A DNA stretch of 37,216 nucleotides, taken from NCBI GenBank assembly GCA_033085395.1, contig JANQBS010000343.1, forward strand, positions 1 to 37,216, given 5' to 3'. The DNA is from Xanthoparmelia taractica. Taxonomy: Eukaryota; Ascomycota; Lecanoromycetes; Lecanorales; Parmeliaceae. The position numbers were made by a program, and so were the translations under genes. Every line of letters begins with the position of its first letter. The stretch's first letter is position 1. The notes beneath the pieces are model-generated. The model saw only the letters and a list, made by a program, of their open reading frames with translations, searched no databases and was not told the origin of the DNA. This document shows, piece after piece, positions 20,396 to 31,350 of the stretch.

Positions 20396-21280
20396 TAAGG
20401 TTTTTAGCTAATCGAATATATATAAAATCTAGGTCTAAAGATAGATAATCTAATAAAAGAAATTTTTAATAATATTTTAATATATATAATAATTAATATA
20501 CTTTTTAGAACGATCTCTCTTTTTTACAAGAATATATAATAATAGTATTACGAAATTAGACGTAATAGCTCGAATTCTAACTACCTTAGCGAAATTATAA
20601 GAAATCTTAGAATCGTGTTAATATCGCTTCGAAATCGTTATTAAATAATTATTGTAATTTCTTTATTCTCGCCCGTAGACGATTCTACGATATACTCGTA
20701 TTTCCTGGGATATGCAATACCCTGGGATATGCAACATTAGGGCTAGGGCTAGCATCACTAAAATACTTAAATTCTTACTTAAATCGATATTATCTTAGTA
20801 TATAATAATCTTTTTTTCTTAATAGTAAGTCTACGAGTCGGAAAGGTCTAGAATAATCTAGGATATAGGGTATCGATACCATATCATGATATGATATAAT
20901 ATTAAGATTATATTATTTGATTTTTATGGGATAGTCTGAAAGACGTGCTAATATTATGAAATAATATAGGAAATTTCTAATATATGTAGGGATATTTCAT
21001 ATTATATGCAGGGATATGGGAAATATACTATATATAGAAGAAGTTACTCTATATAGAATTATGCGAACGTATTCTAATTATTATTCTAGTTATTACTTCA
21101 CTTCACTATTACGTTATTAAGTATTCTAGTTATTATTCTAGTTATTATTTCACTTTATTATCGCTATTACTATCACTCTACTTTATTATCACGTTATTAA
21201 GCTAAGCTCGCCATCGTATTTAATATCGTATTGCGAAAGGTCTTCGTAATTACCTAGGGCTTAACGAGCCATTTCTACTA
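20396..21280. repeat. AT-rich RIP-affected repeat, family not identified
   Basis: The stretch has no coding frame. It holds a short tandem duplication CCTGGGATATGCAA at about 20706-20734 and two copies of a TATTCTAGTTATTATT...CACGTTATTAAG unit between about 21068 and 21201. A TATA-like ACTATATATAGAAG lies near 21028. It may contain remains of an LTR, but I could not pair it with another copy. Confidence 0.4.
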
Positions 21281-21481
21281 TTTGTTAGGACTATAACCAG
21301 AACAAGTCAATGGTGATGTGTAACGAATAAATTAAGTCTAAGGAGGAACTATCTAGCTGGGAAGGAATATCTATAAGGGACGCCAAGGCCTATAGGGGCT
21401 AGTTCCAATTGGAAAGAAAAGCCGTAGTCTCAATTAAGAAGATAAGCCGACTTGGTATTGCAGGTCTATGTGATCGTTACA
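21281..21481 (-). repeat. Candidate LTR, 201 bp
   Basis: On the minus strand it runs from TGTAACGATCACA to GTCCTAACA, with TG...CA termini. The first ~95 plus-strand bases are shared in inverse orientation with 73-167 and end at the same edge. It lies about 165 bp beyond the MULE insertion point, on the side where the minus-strand gypsy pol would continue, so it may be that element's 3' LTR. The putative 5' LTR side near 36.6-36.8 kb does not resemble it, which leaves the pairing open. Confidence 0.45.
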
Positions 21482-21638
21482 CTCGTAATATTACTTCTCT
21501 CCTCAAATAGCGATATCCCAGCGCTATAGAAGAACAGTATTCGCATATAGAAATAATTCCGAACGCCTAGAAGAAACGTATACTAATGTAGGGATCGAGT
21601 GTGAGGTATTTCGATTTGCCCGGAGCTAGCCGAATAGA

Positions 21639-21646
21639 TTTAAATA
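21639..21646. repeat. MULE target-site duplication, left copy
   Basis: TTTAAATA directly precedes the left terminal inverted repeat and is repeated exactly at 31351-31358 after the right one. Mutator-like elements make 8-11 bp duplications. Confidence 0.7.
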
Positions 21647-21727
21647 GGGACGTAATAGGTGTATACCCCCTTTCCCTACATGTACACCCCCTATTCCCCT
21701 ACATATACACCCCCTCAAATTGAGTTA
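21647..21727 (+). repeat. MULE left terminal inverted repeat
   Basis: It begins GGGACGTAATAGGTGTA and contains about two and a half direct sub-repeats of a ~23-bp unit (GTACACCCCC...CCCTACAT). It differs from the right copy only by a few transitions and has much higher GC than its surroundings. The sub-repeats are plausible transposase binding sites. Confidence 0.85.
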
Positions 21728-21989
21728 GTGCGGGAGAAAATTGCGAAGACTCTTAATTATATTAGGGCGCATTAGAATAAGCTTCCCCACGTCTCTCCCA
21801 CCAAATATTAATTATTTAAGACCTCGTAATTAAATTATTTAAATATACTTTTATAGTCGTATCTAATTGACTAACTTTCTTCTTTGCTTACTACTAGAAA
21901 TACGCTTAATAAACTTATATATCCACCCTATTCCAGCTATCTATTCTATATCTAAAAAAATTCAAATATATTCTCGTTGCCCTACATAT

Positions 21990-23810
21990 AGGCTAATCTA
22001 CGTTCTTCTCGGATAATATCTCTTAATGTAACTATTTTATCTCGTATAGTATCTAGATTTTCTCGTATAATAATAGTAGTATAGAAGGCGTCTAAAGAAG
22101 TCGTCTCCTTCTTCTTAATTATTTAACTAGCTATAATTAATAAATCGTAATCGCTAGTAAGATCGCTATCACGCGCACGATCACGACTACGGCTATCTCG
22201 TGTGCTGACTAATGTGTTATTACTTCGCTACGATAGATACTTCTCGATTCGCTCGAATTCTAACGATAGTTGATGTGTAGATCTCTAAAAGACGAGTTCC
22301 GCACGTGTGGGCAACTTCGTAGAGTCATTAGACCTATTCTTAATACGCGTAATAGCTAATTCATGAATAGCAAGTAGAGGGTTAATAAGATGTTCTAAAT
22401 CCTCTAATACCTCGGGCGAACTGCGTATATATAAGATAGCGGGTTTTTCGAAGTATTAATGAAAGTGTATATCGCTTAATTTAATGATTTCGAAGTCTTC
22501 TTTCAATCTCGCCTTAATCTTATAAGCGCATAAAAGTTCAAATATCGCGATAAAGGCTTTAGTGCAGGGACTCAGATCGCCATTGATCTTATTTAGCTAT
22601 TCGCGTACCTTACGTAATACGAATAATATCACGTGTATAAGAATATCACAAAAAATAGATTTACGAAGCTTTATAAGTGTAGCGGTCTTTGAAGACTCGA
22701 AATTAGCTATATAGCTCGATCGCTAATAAATAAGAAGATCGTTAATCTTATTAACGATCGTCTTGAGATCGCCTACTCGAAGTTAGTTAAGATCTTAATT
22801 AAATAATAGCGTATTAACGTATTAATTAAGAATTTGAGCTCTTTTTTTAAGATCGTATAATTATTCTCGCCTCTTAAAGAGATCGTATTAAAAAAATATA
22901 ATTTCTTATTGATATAGCACTAAATAAACTTTCGTTTATATAAATTTACCCACGTGTTAGTTAGATATATATATATCTAAGAATTATAGACGTTATATTT
23001 TTCTTAAAGAGACTCTCACTCCGCCTCGAAGATCTCTTACGTGTGTGTATAGACTACGCGTTACCAATAGACCTGGAACTCCTCTCAATTCTTCTTGGTT
23101 TCGAAGTACTTCTTATAATTATCGAGGATGTTCTTATTGATATATCAAACATATAGCATATGCTCGATATTTAAAAAGATAGCTATATGCGCGTTGATTA
23201 AGGCCGTTTCACGATTAGTAATATTAATAATAGGGTCTGAAATATCGAGTTCGATTAGCATTTCTCGATACTGCTATAGTATTTATATATAGTTCTCTTT
23301 TTCTTTCTTTTTTAAGAAATAGAAGACTATATAGAATATAGTATTAATCGCGATTACGCCGGTGATAATAAGTAAAGAAAGCTTATACTTATTCGTCTTA
23401 TATATGTAATTTATAATAACTACTTCTTAGTTAACTCTTAGTGTTTTTTGATACGATTCTTTAAAGAAAAATAGATAAGTAATTTAATTCTTACGATTCT
23501 TCAAATACTTAACGTATTAGTTATCTATATATAGCTATTTTATAAGTACTTATATAAGTGTAAGAGAGTTAAGTTCTCGTCGTCGAATTTTATTCTTTAC
23601 GTTATAGATATCTCGTGCTTTAAAGAGAGAATTCTCTTTATTATTCTCGCGATATAGATCTAAAATAATCTACGTAGATATCGAATAACTCTTTATCTAC
23701 GTAACGATTAACTACTTAATCTTTAAAGTTAAGACTAGCTTTCGTAGAAAAAAATACGTCACTTATAGAGTCGCTAAATAATTATAAGACGGATTTTTAA
23801 TTTTAAGAAT
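21990..23810 (-). pseudogene. MULE transposase, catalytic and C-terminal part
   Basis: Immediately left of the gypsy insertion the minus strand resumes in frame ILKIKNPSYNYLATL, the end of the FAR1-like domain (original HNH read as YNY). The catalytic core follows. The first Asp position near 23409 reads Asn in INYIYKTNKYK. A G-containing stretch LLIITGVIAINTIFYI comes next. The second Asp region ITNRETALINA (23190-23225) has Asn for Asp. The C-x-W-H motif reads YV-stop-Y (about 23134-23160). Each change is a single C-to-T or G-to-A step. The rest to about 21990 is too degraded to follow. In MULEs these residues carry out strand cleavage and transfer by a DDE mechanism. Confidence 0.75.
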
Positions 23811-23815
23811 TTAAT
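23811..23815. repeat. Target-site duplication of inserted gypsy element, left copy
   Basis: TTAAT here and TCAAT at 30888-30892 flank the retrotransposon and differ by one C/T transition. Removing the element plus one copy leaves the transposase frame continuous (tryptophan position, then ILK). Confidence 0.55.
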
Positions 23816-24003
23816 TAATAAGTATAAGTACTAATTGATTGAGTGGAAGAAGATTGATTAGGAACTATGGGAGAGCTCGGAGAATAAGTACTCACGCCTA
23901 GTTATGCTAGCACTAGTACGGATATAGCTTTCTTAGCTTCTTCTTCTAGTCAAGGGCTAGAAAGGTACCTACAAAAGGTTTTCTCAAGATTATAACTATA
24001 ATA
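23816..24003 (-). repeat. 3' LTR of the inner gypsy element (188 bp)
   Basis: It is homologous to 30700-30887 throughout. Differences are almost all transitions, with this copy the more AT-shifted (for example GCTTTCTTAGCTTC against GCTTCCCCAGCTCC). Confidence 0.82.
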
Positions 24004-24722
24004 GTTATTTACGAATAATAAAGGCTATCGTCTCGATGACAATAATTATAGCTAAATATATGTATGCTTAGTGTTAAGTTAGTTCTAATATGCTATTATA
24101 AGCTCTTTTAAAGTCCTTAATTAGCTTAGGTGCGTTAGCTAGCTATTATACTAATATTTATTAATTATTCTACGAATTATATCTCTTTTAGCGAATTAAA
24201 TATTACGTAGTAATATACTTAGCACGTTCGAATCGGCGTTAACGTTTCCTAAGAAAACGTTTAACTTTATATTCTTTCTTATTATTGATTATAATAAATA
24301 ATAGCACGATAGACTAACGCCTATAAGGGTCTGTAGCTAATGCGATAGCTGGTTCGAGATATATTATAGATATAATATTATAAATCTTTATGATAGATAA
24401 TAGCTTAAGTCGATATGCTAGTCTATTAATGCGTTCTAATATCTCAAATAATTTAGCGAACTATTATTTTAGCTTACGAGATTACACTTTAATTATTTCG
24501 TAATTTTAGTGAAGGCGTAAGTGTACGAAGTCGCCGATCTTGAAGAATATTAACTTATACTTCGAGTCGTAGTGCTTCTTTATTTTAAGAAATACGAATA
24601 CGAGGGCGTCTTATATATTAATATACTTAAATCGATAATTTACTAAGAACGCGTTGGCTATTAAAGGCTTTAGCGGAATCCTTATAATAATAGTACGACT
24701 AATACTCGTTGTGAAAGGCTTC

Positions 24723-24806
24723 GGCGATGCTTATAGAGTAGGCGATGCTTGCGAAGTAGGCGATACTTACGAAGTAGGCGATGCTTATAAAGTAGGCGAT
24801 GCTGGC
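24723..24806 (-). repeat. 18-bp coding minisatellite, ~4.7 copies
   Basis: GGCGATGCTTATAAAGTA-type units follow head to tail, differing at one to three bases. On the minus strand this lies beyond the integrase core, near the 3' end of pol, and would encode a six-residue repeat. The plus-strand frame across it is incidental. Confidence 0.75.
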
Positions 24807-24859
24807 GTAGCAAGTGCTAATAAAGAAGATTCTTAATAAGTGCTAATAGCAGATATAGC

Positions 24860-27800
24860 AGTATCTTACGAAGTTACTTTAGTAAGGTCACTGAGGTTAA
24901 GGTTATTAATATTTAATAGATTTAGTAATTCTTTAATCTTAAAGCTATAGAGCACTTTTATAGGAGTGAGATAAATTAAGCTATACTTAATTGAGTTATT
25001 AAGTGCCGAAGATATCTATAATAGCATTAATAATTATTTCGTTATTATAAGAATAAAGTATCGTAGCGCGATCTTAGCTATCTTATTAAACTTCTTAGAT
25101 TAATTATCGATCTAAGAATATTATATAATAGAATATAAGAGATCGATCTTAAGCTCCTTTAGAATCTATTGTTATATCTCTTCAATAAAGCGACGATCGC
25201 GATCGAAGATAACGATTTATGAAATATCTCAATTAAGCAGTAGCAGATAAGATAGCAAGCGATATATTCACTGTTAGCCGCCTTATTTAATATAGCCTAA
25301 TATAAAGATAATAGCTTTACTAAACTTGTTAGTAATTAATATAGCGTAGTCTTCTTTAATTAAAGCCTTTAATAGAGCTAGAATAAAATTAATCGTAATA
25401 ATATAAAATAATCTACTAGGTGTGTAGATGGATTATAGCGATTTATACAATATATATCGCGGAGTCTAATATAGTTAATAGTGAGAATAGTAACGCAGAT
25501 ACTTATAAAGCTTAATAGTTATATTGAAGATATAGAGACTACTAGTGAGCTTCTTATAAGTACGAGTATAGCTAGAATATCTTATCTCGTTATATATTAA
25601 TTTAAATACTTTTTATTTAAGGTCTTTAATAAGCAAGTATAATCGTAATCCTCGCTCGAGATTATCGAAGTAAAGTAGATTCTTAATTAATTTGTATAAT
25701 AGTCTAGCTATATTCTTCGATTTAAGATCAAGGTTTAACTTCACTATAATTATAATTTTGCTTTATCTGGGCTCGTTTTGATAATCTTTTTGAAGTCGTT
25801 TACGAAAGACTTCGCTTATTATAATCAAGTTAATCGAAAAGAAATCGATACTATTTAGAATAGACTTATTAATCTTAGATCGATACGAGTGACTTATTAG
25901 TCGAGATAGAGCATTAGATATAATATTAACTTTGTCAGGCTTATGTCTGAGCTCGATATAAAATTTTTATAAGTACTTCGACGCTTTAATAAGACGAAGG
26001 TTAAGCTTTTCTATAAAAGTAGTATTTATATTAATCTAACGTATAATACTAATAGTAATAGAGTGATTAGTGTAAATAATAATAATATTAATTAATGCTT
26101 CGATTAGATAGCGTATTTTCTTAATTACTTAAACGATTTCGGTTATTTTAAGTTCGATTAATTAATAGCGAGTCTTTACTAACGTAAGCTATTTGCTAAG
26201 AAAGAGAATTAATTATATAGACTTCTACTTAGATGCTTTAGTAATCGTAAAAGTCTTCTATAAGAAAGATAAAGTAGATAAGTTAGTTAAAGAGAATACA
26301 ATTAATTCTATAATAAAATCCTTAAAAGCCTTTAATAGAGTTAAATCATCTATCTTAATATAATAGATATATGCTTCGAAGTCGAATTCCTTGCTAGCAT
26401 CGAGATTAATATATAGCTATCTAATTAAATTATAATAATATAGTATAATCGAAGATGCGAAGATTCCTTGAAGTTAATAATAAGTATTGAGCTCCTTAAG
26501 AGTAGGCATTTGAATATATAATCTATTAGCTTCAGACTTATAAGTACTCCTCGTAATACTCTTACAATTACGATTAAATAATATCTTACGCTCTTAAAGC
26601 GACTTAATAATAGCTAAGTAATACGACACGTATTACTTAAGATAGCTTATCATATTAAGGTAGCGCTTTAGAGTAATCAAAGTACGCGAGAACTTTAGAT
26701 TGCGTATAACTACTAGCTTATCTGCTATCGTAGCTAGGCTTAGAGCGTCGACGCGTTAGTCGAGTAGCTATATAAATAAATATTTAAGAAAGGTCTTATT
26801 AAGTGCTAGATAAATATTTATCTCTAATAATACTTAAAAGACTTATCTAAAATATTTAATATATTCTTTTAGAGAGATAAAGAATATAACGATATCGTTA
26901 ACGTATACTCGATAGAAGCTACGAAATAAGCGAAGAATACGATTAATTATTCGTTATATATACGCAAATAAGTCTTTATATTTTATAACTAAGACTTTAA
27001 AGATCTTTTAATCGTGATAAGATAAAACGATAAGTCGATAGCGATAATAGCGCTTCACTCACTATTAATAGAAAAATATAATAGCGTCTATAATAGAGAT
27101 ATACGTAGTATATCTAATTAGAGCAAGAATCTTAGCTTAAGAAGAAACGGGATAGATATCTAATATAGTAATTCTATTAAGTGCCCTAATATTAACGATT
27201 ATACGATCTTTAGATTCGTCTAAGATTAACTTTTATATTATAAAATAGAGAAAAGAGAATAATATAGCAATGATAGTCTATTTTATACGATCTTGCTTAT
27301 GGAGTTTATTAAAGACTTCGTTAATAATTTCTTTATCTCGCACGTCTATAGAATAGACGCGTGCTTAACCTACTTTATAGATATTCTTTTAATTCTCTAT
27401 AAGGGATATCTCTATTTATTAATCTTCTAGTATATTAATAATATTATCGATATTCTTTTATAGACTAAGGAAGACTTCGATAACACCGAATATAATATAC
27501 ACTGCTGCGAGATTATTATAGATCGAAGCATTAGTGCGATGAAGTATCTCGTTTTTAATAACGTTGAGGGTAGTGCTAGCAATGAAAGCGATAGTTATTC
27601 CTAAAGTAGCTCGAAAGCCTTATTTAATTTAAGATATTTCTCGTTTAAGAGGCTTATCTACTATAATAATATACTTCGTAGTAACTAAGAAGTATTCTTC
27701 TACTTCGTATTTAAGCACTTTATTTAAACGAGTGCGTCTAATAAGGGTAATAGAGAGATCTATATTATTACGCATTACAATCTTAGAGAGACTATAATTA

Positions 27801-28575
27801 ACGATATAAATAGATAGAGTGAGAGCATCGAGCTGAGATAATTCGAATAGTAGATCTCGATCTTTAGGTAAGCAGATAGCTTCGATAAATATCGTTATAA
27901 AAGAATACGCAGATATTATTTAACGTGCCTTGCTAATAATAATAATATTAGTTCTTGAATTCTTAATAATTATAGATACTAGCACTTGAAGAGAGTCGTA
28001 TAAGCCAATAGTAATAAGATTCTTACTAGTATCGATAATAATGCTCTTTAGCTTTATAATATCGATATTAATAAATGCTTTAACGGATAAGTTATTAACG
28101 ATATAAATCTCACGATTGATTAATGCGATCTTATTGTAATTGCCTAATATGTATATAAGAATAATAGCGTACTTATAAATATTATGCTTCTTCGTGTCTA
28201 ATCCACGAACCTTAATTAATAAGATTATCTTCTTAATTTCAATTTGAAGGCCTTCTTCACTAAGAATCTAATTAAGGAATACGCGATTAATTAGCGATAT
28301 GATATAGTCGATATCGAAGTAGTACTTATATAGTCGGCCTTAATAGGTTAGTGAGATTTTAATAGTAGCAAAGCGATATTCACGAAAGATATATTCTAAT
28401 ATAGGTATATTCTTAATAGATAATCTAATAATCTTTATTAAGTAACTAAATGCTTCTATAATAATAAAGTTCTTCTTATAATCTACGAACGACTTTTTAT
28501 ATAAGCGAACGTGCTTATATAGTCGATTATTTGAAGAAAAGATCTTATTATAGAATCGATATAAAGATAAGTTTA
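24860..28575 (-). pseudogene. pol remnant of inner gypsy element
   Basis: The minus strand shows, in order: a protease-region segment (about 28250-28050; NREIYIVNNLSVKAF, INIDIIKLKSIIIDT); reverse transcriptase with the active-site box YVNDIVIF at 26882-26905 (YVDD with first Asp changed to Asn by a TpG-to-TpA step); the following LLEINIYLALNKTFL and RVDALSLATIADKLVVIRN; and an integrase core near 25210-25040 (FDRDRRFIEEI retains its Asp, while the Glu region reads SKKFNKIAKIAL with Lys). Stops are TAG/TAA at former Gln codons and TAG/TGA at former Trp codons. It is a different lineage from the outer gypsy element (YVDD against YLDD box). Confidence 0.75.
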
Positions 28576-30690
28576 TTAATTTAGCGGGGAAAGTAATAAA
28601 GTATACTTCGACGAAGTCTTTCTGCTCGTGATCCTTATTAGATAATTTAGTAAAGACTTTCGCAGAGGAGGCGAACTGTTCGTTAACCCAAGCAGCTCCC
28701 TAATAGAAGATATACTCATATCGTTCGAAATCTTTCTAATTATTATGGCTAATATAGCTTTTATAATTATTCGAAAACGTATTTTCTTAATCTTCGATAT
28801 GATAAGCTCTAGTAGTAAAGAGTCTTCGGAAAGAATTTCTATTAAAGTCGTTTCTTTAATCTTAATATTAATTTGAAGAATTCTTTTAACTAGAAGACGA
28901 ATTTGCGTTTTCGTTAATAATTTATAGCGGCTACCCAATAGATAGAAATAGCTAAAGTCGCTATTACTAATATAACTAATATTACTAATATTAATTAATA
29001 TTATTCTAATAGGGATAGAATAATCTTGAAGAGAAGAGTGATCTGTTATCGTTATAAGAATTATTACTATTATAGAAAGATCGTGAACCTTAATAATTAT
29101 CTCTCGTAGGTTGGAATGATATACTACTATTATTATCGTAAGATTAACGAGAATATTAATTAGTCTAATTTGAACGTTACGTATTACTACGGGGATAAAA
29201 TCTCTTAGATCGATATAATAAAGATTCTTTTATCTTCTTACTAATATAGGTCTATTATTTATATTTATAATTATTAAGCTTAGTAAGAAAGAAATTAATA
29301 ATAAAGACATCTATAAAACGCTATATATGTATTCTTAGGTCAAGATTAATATTATTATATATTAAGTCAAGCTATGACTTAACGTTATTGATATTAGAAT
29401 CCTTAGCAGAGCGTAGTATACGTTAAGCGAACTCCCTTGGCTCGCGCTTAGCAATAGCGTTATATAAGAAATACATCTCTCGAAGAAGTGAACTAATAAT
29501 AATATTTAATAATTATTTAAATCGTTTAATAAATAGCTTTGTTCACTTATCGATATCGAAATCGTAAATAATAATACGGCGTTTAATATTAGATAGCTCA
29601 CTAATTCACCATGAAAGAGCAATATCTCGTAAGCTCAATCACAGATTATTGCGTATTATATCAGCTTCTTTAATAGATACGAACTACTTAATACGATTAA
29701 GAAAAAGATAAATATCTCTAAAGTAGATATCTTTATTAATATACTTAATTACTGCTTCGTTATTAACTATCTTTTTATCGTAATATAAATCGAAAAATCT
29801 TAAATTATTAATATTTTATCTTAAGATAGCAGTATTAATAGTATTATTATCTTCGGGCGAATCAGCGAAATTAATAGAATTAGACGATTTTAATAAGTCT
29901 AATAATGTTAAGAATTGGCGAGAAGCTACTATAATAGCAGCAACTACCTTATTAATTATGCGTCGAATAGCTACTTTATTCATTTTAAGCGACTATGATT
30001 CTAGCTCTAATCCGATAGATTTATCGTAGATAATTTTCTCTACTAAGATAGCTCTAATAATATCTATACTATCGATACTTATAATAAAAGAATCCTAAGT
30101 GCGAAAATATTCTTTTAGCTATAAAAGGCTTCTATACTTAATAATACGATCGATAAAGACTCTAATAGCACGTCGAAACGTAGATATATCTATGGCCCAG
30201 CTAGGTGAAAAGAATAATAACTCTATTAAAGCAAAGCGTTGTAATTATTAAGATAATAGAATAGTTGCTTAAGTCGATAATAGTAATTACTCCGGGCGTT
30301 CGTAATAACGATAGATATATTTAATAATAAGTCTCATCTCGTAAGGGACGTCTACTAAATATACTTAATCTATTACTTTTATAAAGCGATAGATTTGATA
30401 ATCGATGCGTATAAGATCGCTATTAAGCGATAAAGAAGTACTTAATATAGTCACGGTAACTGCTTATAGAATATTAAAATAGTATTAATATAATTCTCGA
30501 ATAGAAGAACAGTTAATGAGAGATTAAAAGAAGGCTTTATAAGAAGACCTTTAATAAGGGCTAATAATAATATCAAAGTCGACTTATAAGTAACAAGCAA
30601 GTAGCGAGCAAACAATAAATTAATAAAAAATTAATACTGTGTCTAATGCAGAGATAATGCATATAATAATAGCTGGATATAATAGGCGTT
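28576..30690 (-). pseudogene. gag and gag-pol junction remnant of inner gypsy element
   Basis: The only long uninterrupted frame in this block (28938-28576, 120 codons) lies here: GSRYKLLTKTQIRLLVKRI, NDMSISSIRELLGLTNSSP. By position and content it belongs to the region between gag and reverse transcriptase of this gypsy lineage. The segment from 29000 to 30690 should be gag and leader; it is too AT-rich for motif calls. No primer-binding site could be read next to the right LTR. Confidence 0.5.
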
Positions 30691-30699
30691 GCTATTAAT

Positions 30700-30887
30700 T
30701 AATAAGTATAAGTACTAATTAATTAAGTGAAAGAAGATTAATTAGGAACTATAGAAGAGCTCGGAGAATAAGTACTTACGCCTAGCCATGCTAGCACTAA
30801 TACGGACGTAGCTTCCCCAGCTCCCTCTCCTAGCCAAGGGCTAGGAAGGCGCCTGCGAAAGACTTCCTCAAGGTCATGGCTATAACA
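30700..30887 (-). repeat. 5' LTR of the inner gypsy element (188 bp)
   Basis: This is the better-preserved LTR copy, ending TATAACA on the plus strand (TGTTATAG on the coding strand). It retains GC-rich stretches such as CCCCAGCTCCCTCTCC that are converted to T-rich sequence in the left copy. Confidence 0.82.
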
Positions 30888-30892
30888 TCAAT
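30888..30892. repeat. Target-site duplication of inserted gypsy element, right copy
   Basis: TCAAT; see the left copy TTAAT at 23811-23815. Confidence 0.55.
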
Positions 30893-31140
30893 TATTATCG
30901 ATACGTCTTATAACGATCTTAAATAAGTATTCGTTTAAGCGAGAGATATTATAAATTCTCTTCTAATCTACTCTTTTATATATTTTATCGCCTCAATCGT
31001 AGCGTAATTAGACTTTACGTGTAATATTCTTCTTATTAGGCTTGGATCGATATTTAATAACCGCATAGCCCTTCGAATTAGCGTGCTTCTAGATCTAGCG
31101 CACAAGGTTATTAATAGTGACGTCTGATAGATCGTTCGAC
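30893..31140 (-). pseudogene. MULE transposase, N-terminal FAR1-type DNA-binding part
   Basis: The minus strand reads LSDVTINNLVR, KHANSKGYAVIKYRSKPNKK, ITRKV-stop-LRYD, SRLNEYLFKIVIRRIDNN, interrupted only by RIP-type stops. The spacing of the Cys positions (now Tyr), the GYAV and RSKPNK phrases and the HNH that resumes at 23810 match the FAR1/WRKY-GCM1-like zinc finger of fungal and plant MULE transposases. It stops at the retrotransposon and resumes in frame at 23810. The start codon is not certain. Confidence 0.7.
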
Positions 31141-31269
31141 GGTGATAGAAGTATTATAGTCACTAAGTTAATGATATAAAAGATACATATATTGAATAAG
31201 AAAGACAAATGTGTATAGGCGCTCGGTTCTACTTCGGTATGTCGCGGGGGTTGTCTAATCGGGTTAGCG

Positions 31270-31350
31270 CAACCCAATTTGAGGGGGTGTATATGTAGGG
31301 GAATAGGGGGTGTACATGTAGGGAAAGGGGGTGTACACCTATCACGTCCC
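31270..31350 (-). repeat. MULE right terminal inverted repeat
   Basis: Reverse complement of 21647-21727 with only a few transitions, followed directly by the target duplication TTTAAATA at 31351-31358. Confidence 0.85.

Larger units (their letters stand above)
23816..30887 (-). mobile_element. Ty3/gypsy LTR retrotransposon, ~7.07 kb, inside the MULE
   Basis: Two direct repeats (23816-24003 and 30700-30887, constant offset 6884) bound a minus-strand gag-pol. On the minus strand the LTR starts TGTTATAGCC, the usual TG start. Reverse transcriptase with YVNDIVIF and an integrase core are recognisable. Size and layout fit an intact-length gypsy element. The coding region is riddled with RIP-type stops. 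Confidence 0.82.
21647..31350 (-). mobile_element. Mutator-like (MULE) DNA transposon, split by a gypsy element
   Basis: The element has 81-bp terminal inverted repeats (21647-21727 and 31270-31350), an exact 8-bp target duplication and a minus-strand MULE transposase with an N-terminal FAR1-type domain. Without the inserted retrotransposon it would be about 2.63 kb. It sits in the 3' end of a chromovirus pol gene. All recognisable transposase motifs are RIP-damaged, so it is dead. Confidence 0.8.

Noticed and set aside
20735..20752. Possible telomere-like TTAGGGCTAGGGCTAG
   Set aside because: Only two imperfect units, internal to a repeat block, next to a short duplication; too little for an interstitial telomere.
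24654..24836. 60-codon plus-strand frame with GDAYEV-type repeats
   Set aside because: It is the shadow of the 18-bp minisatellite in a minus-strand pol gene.
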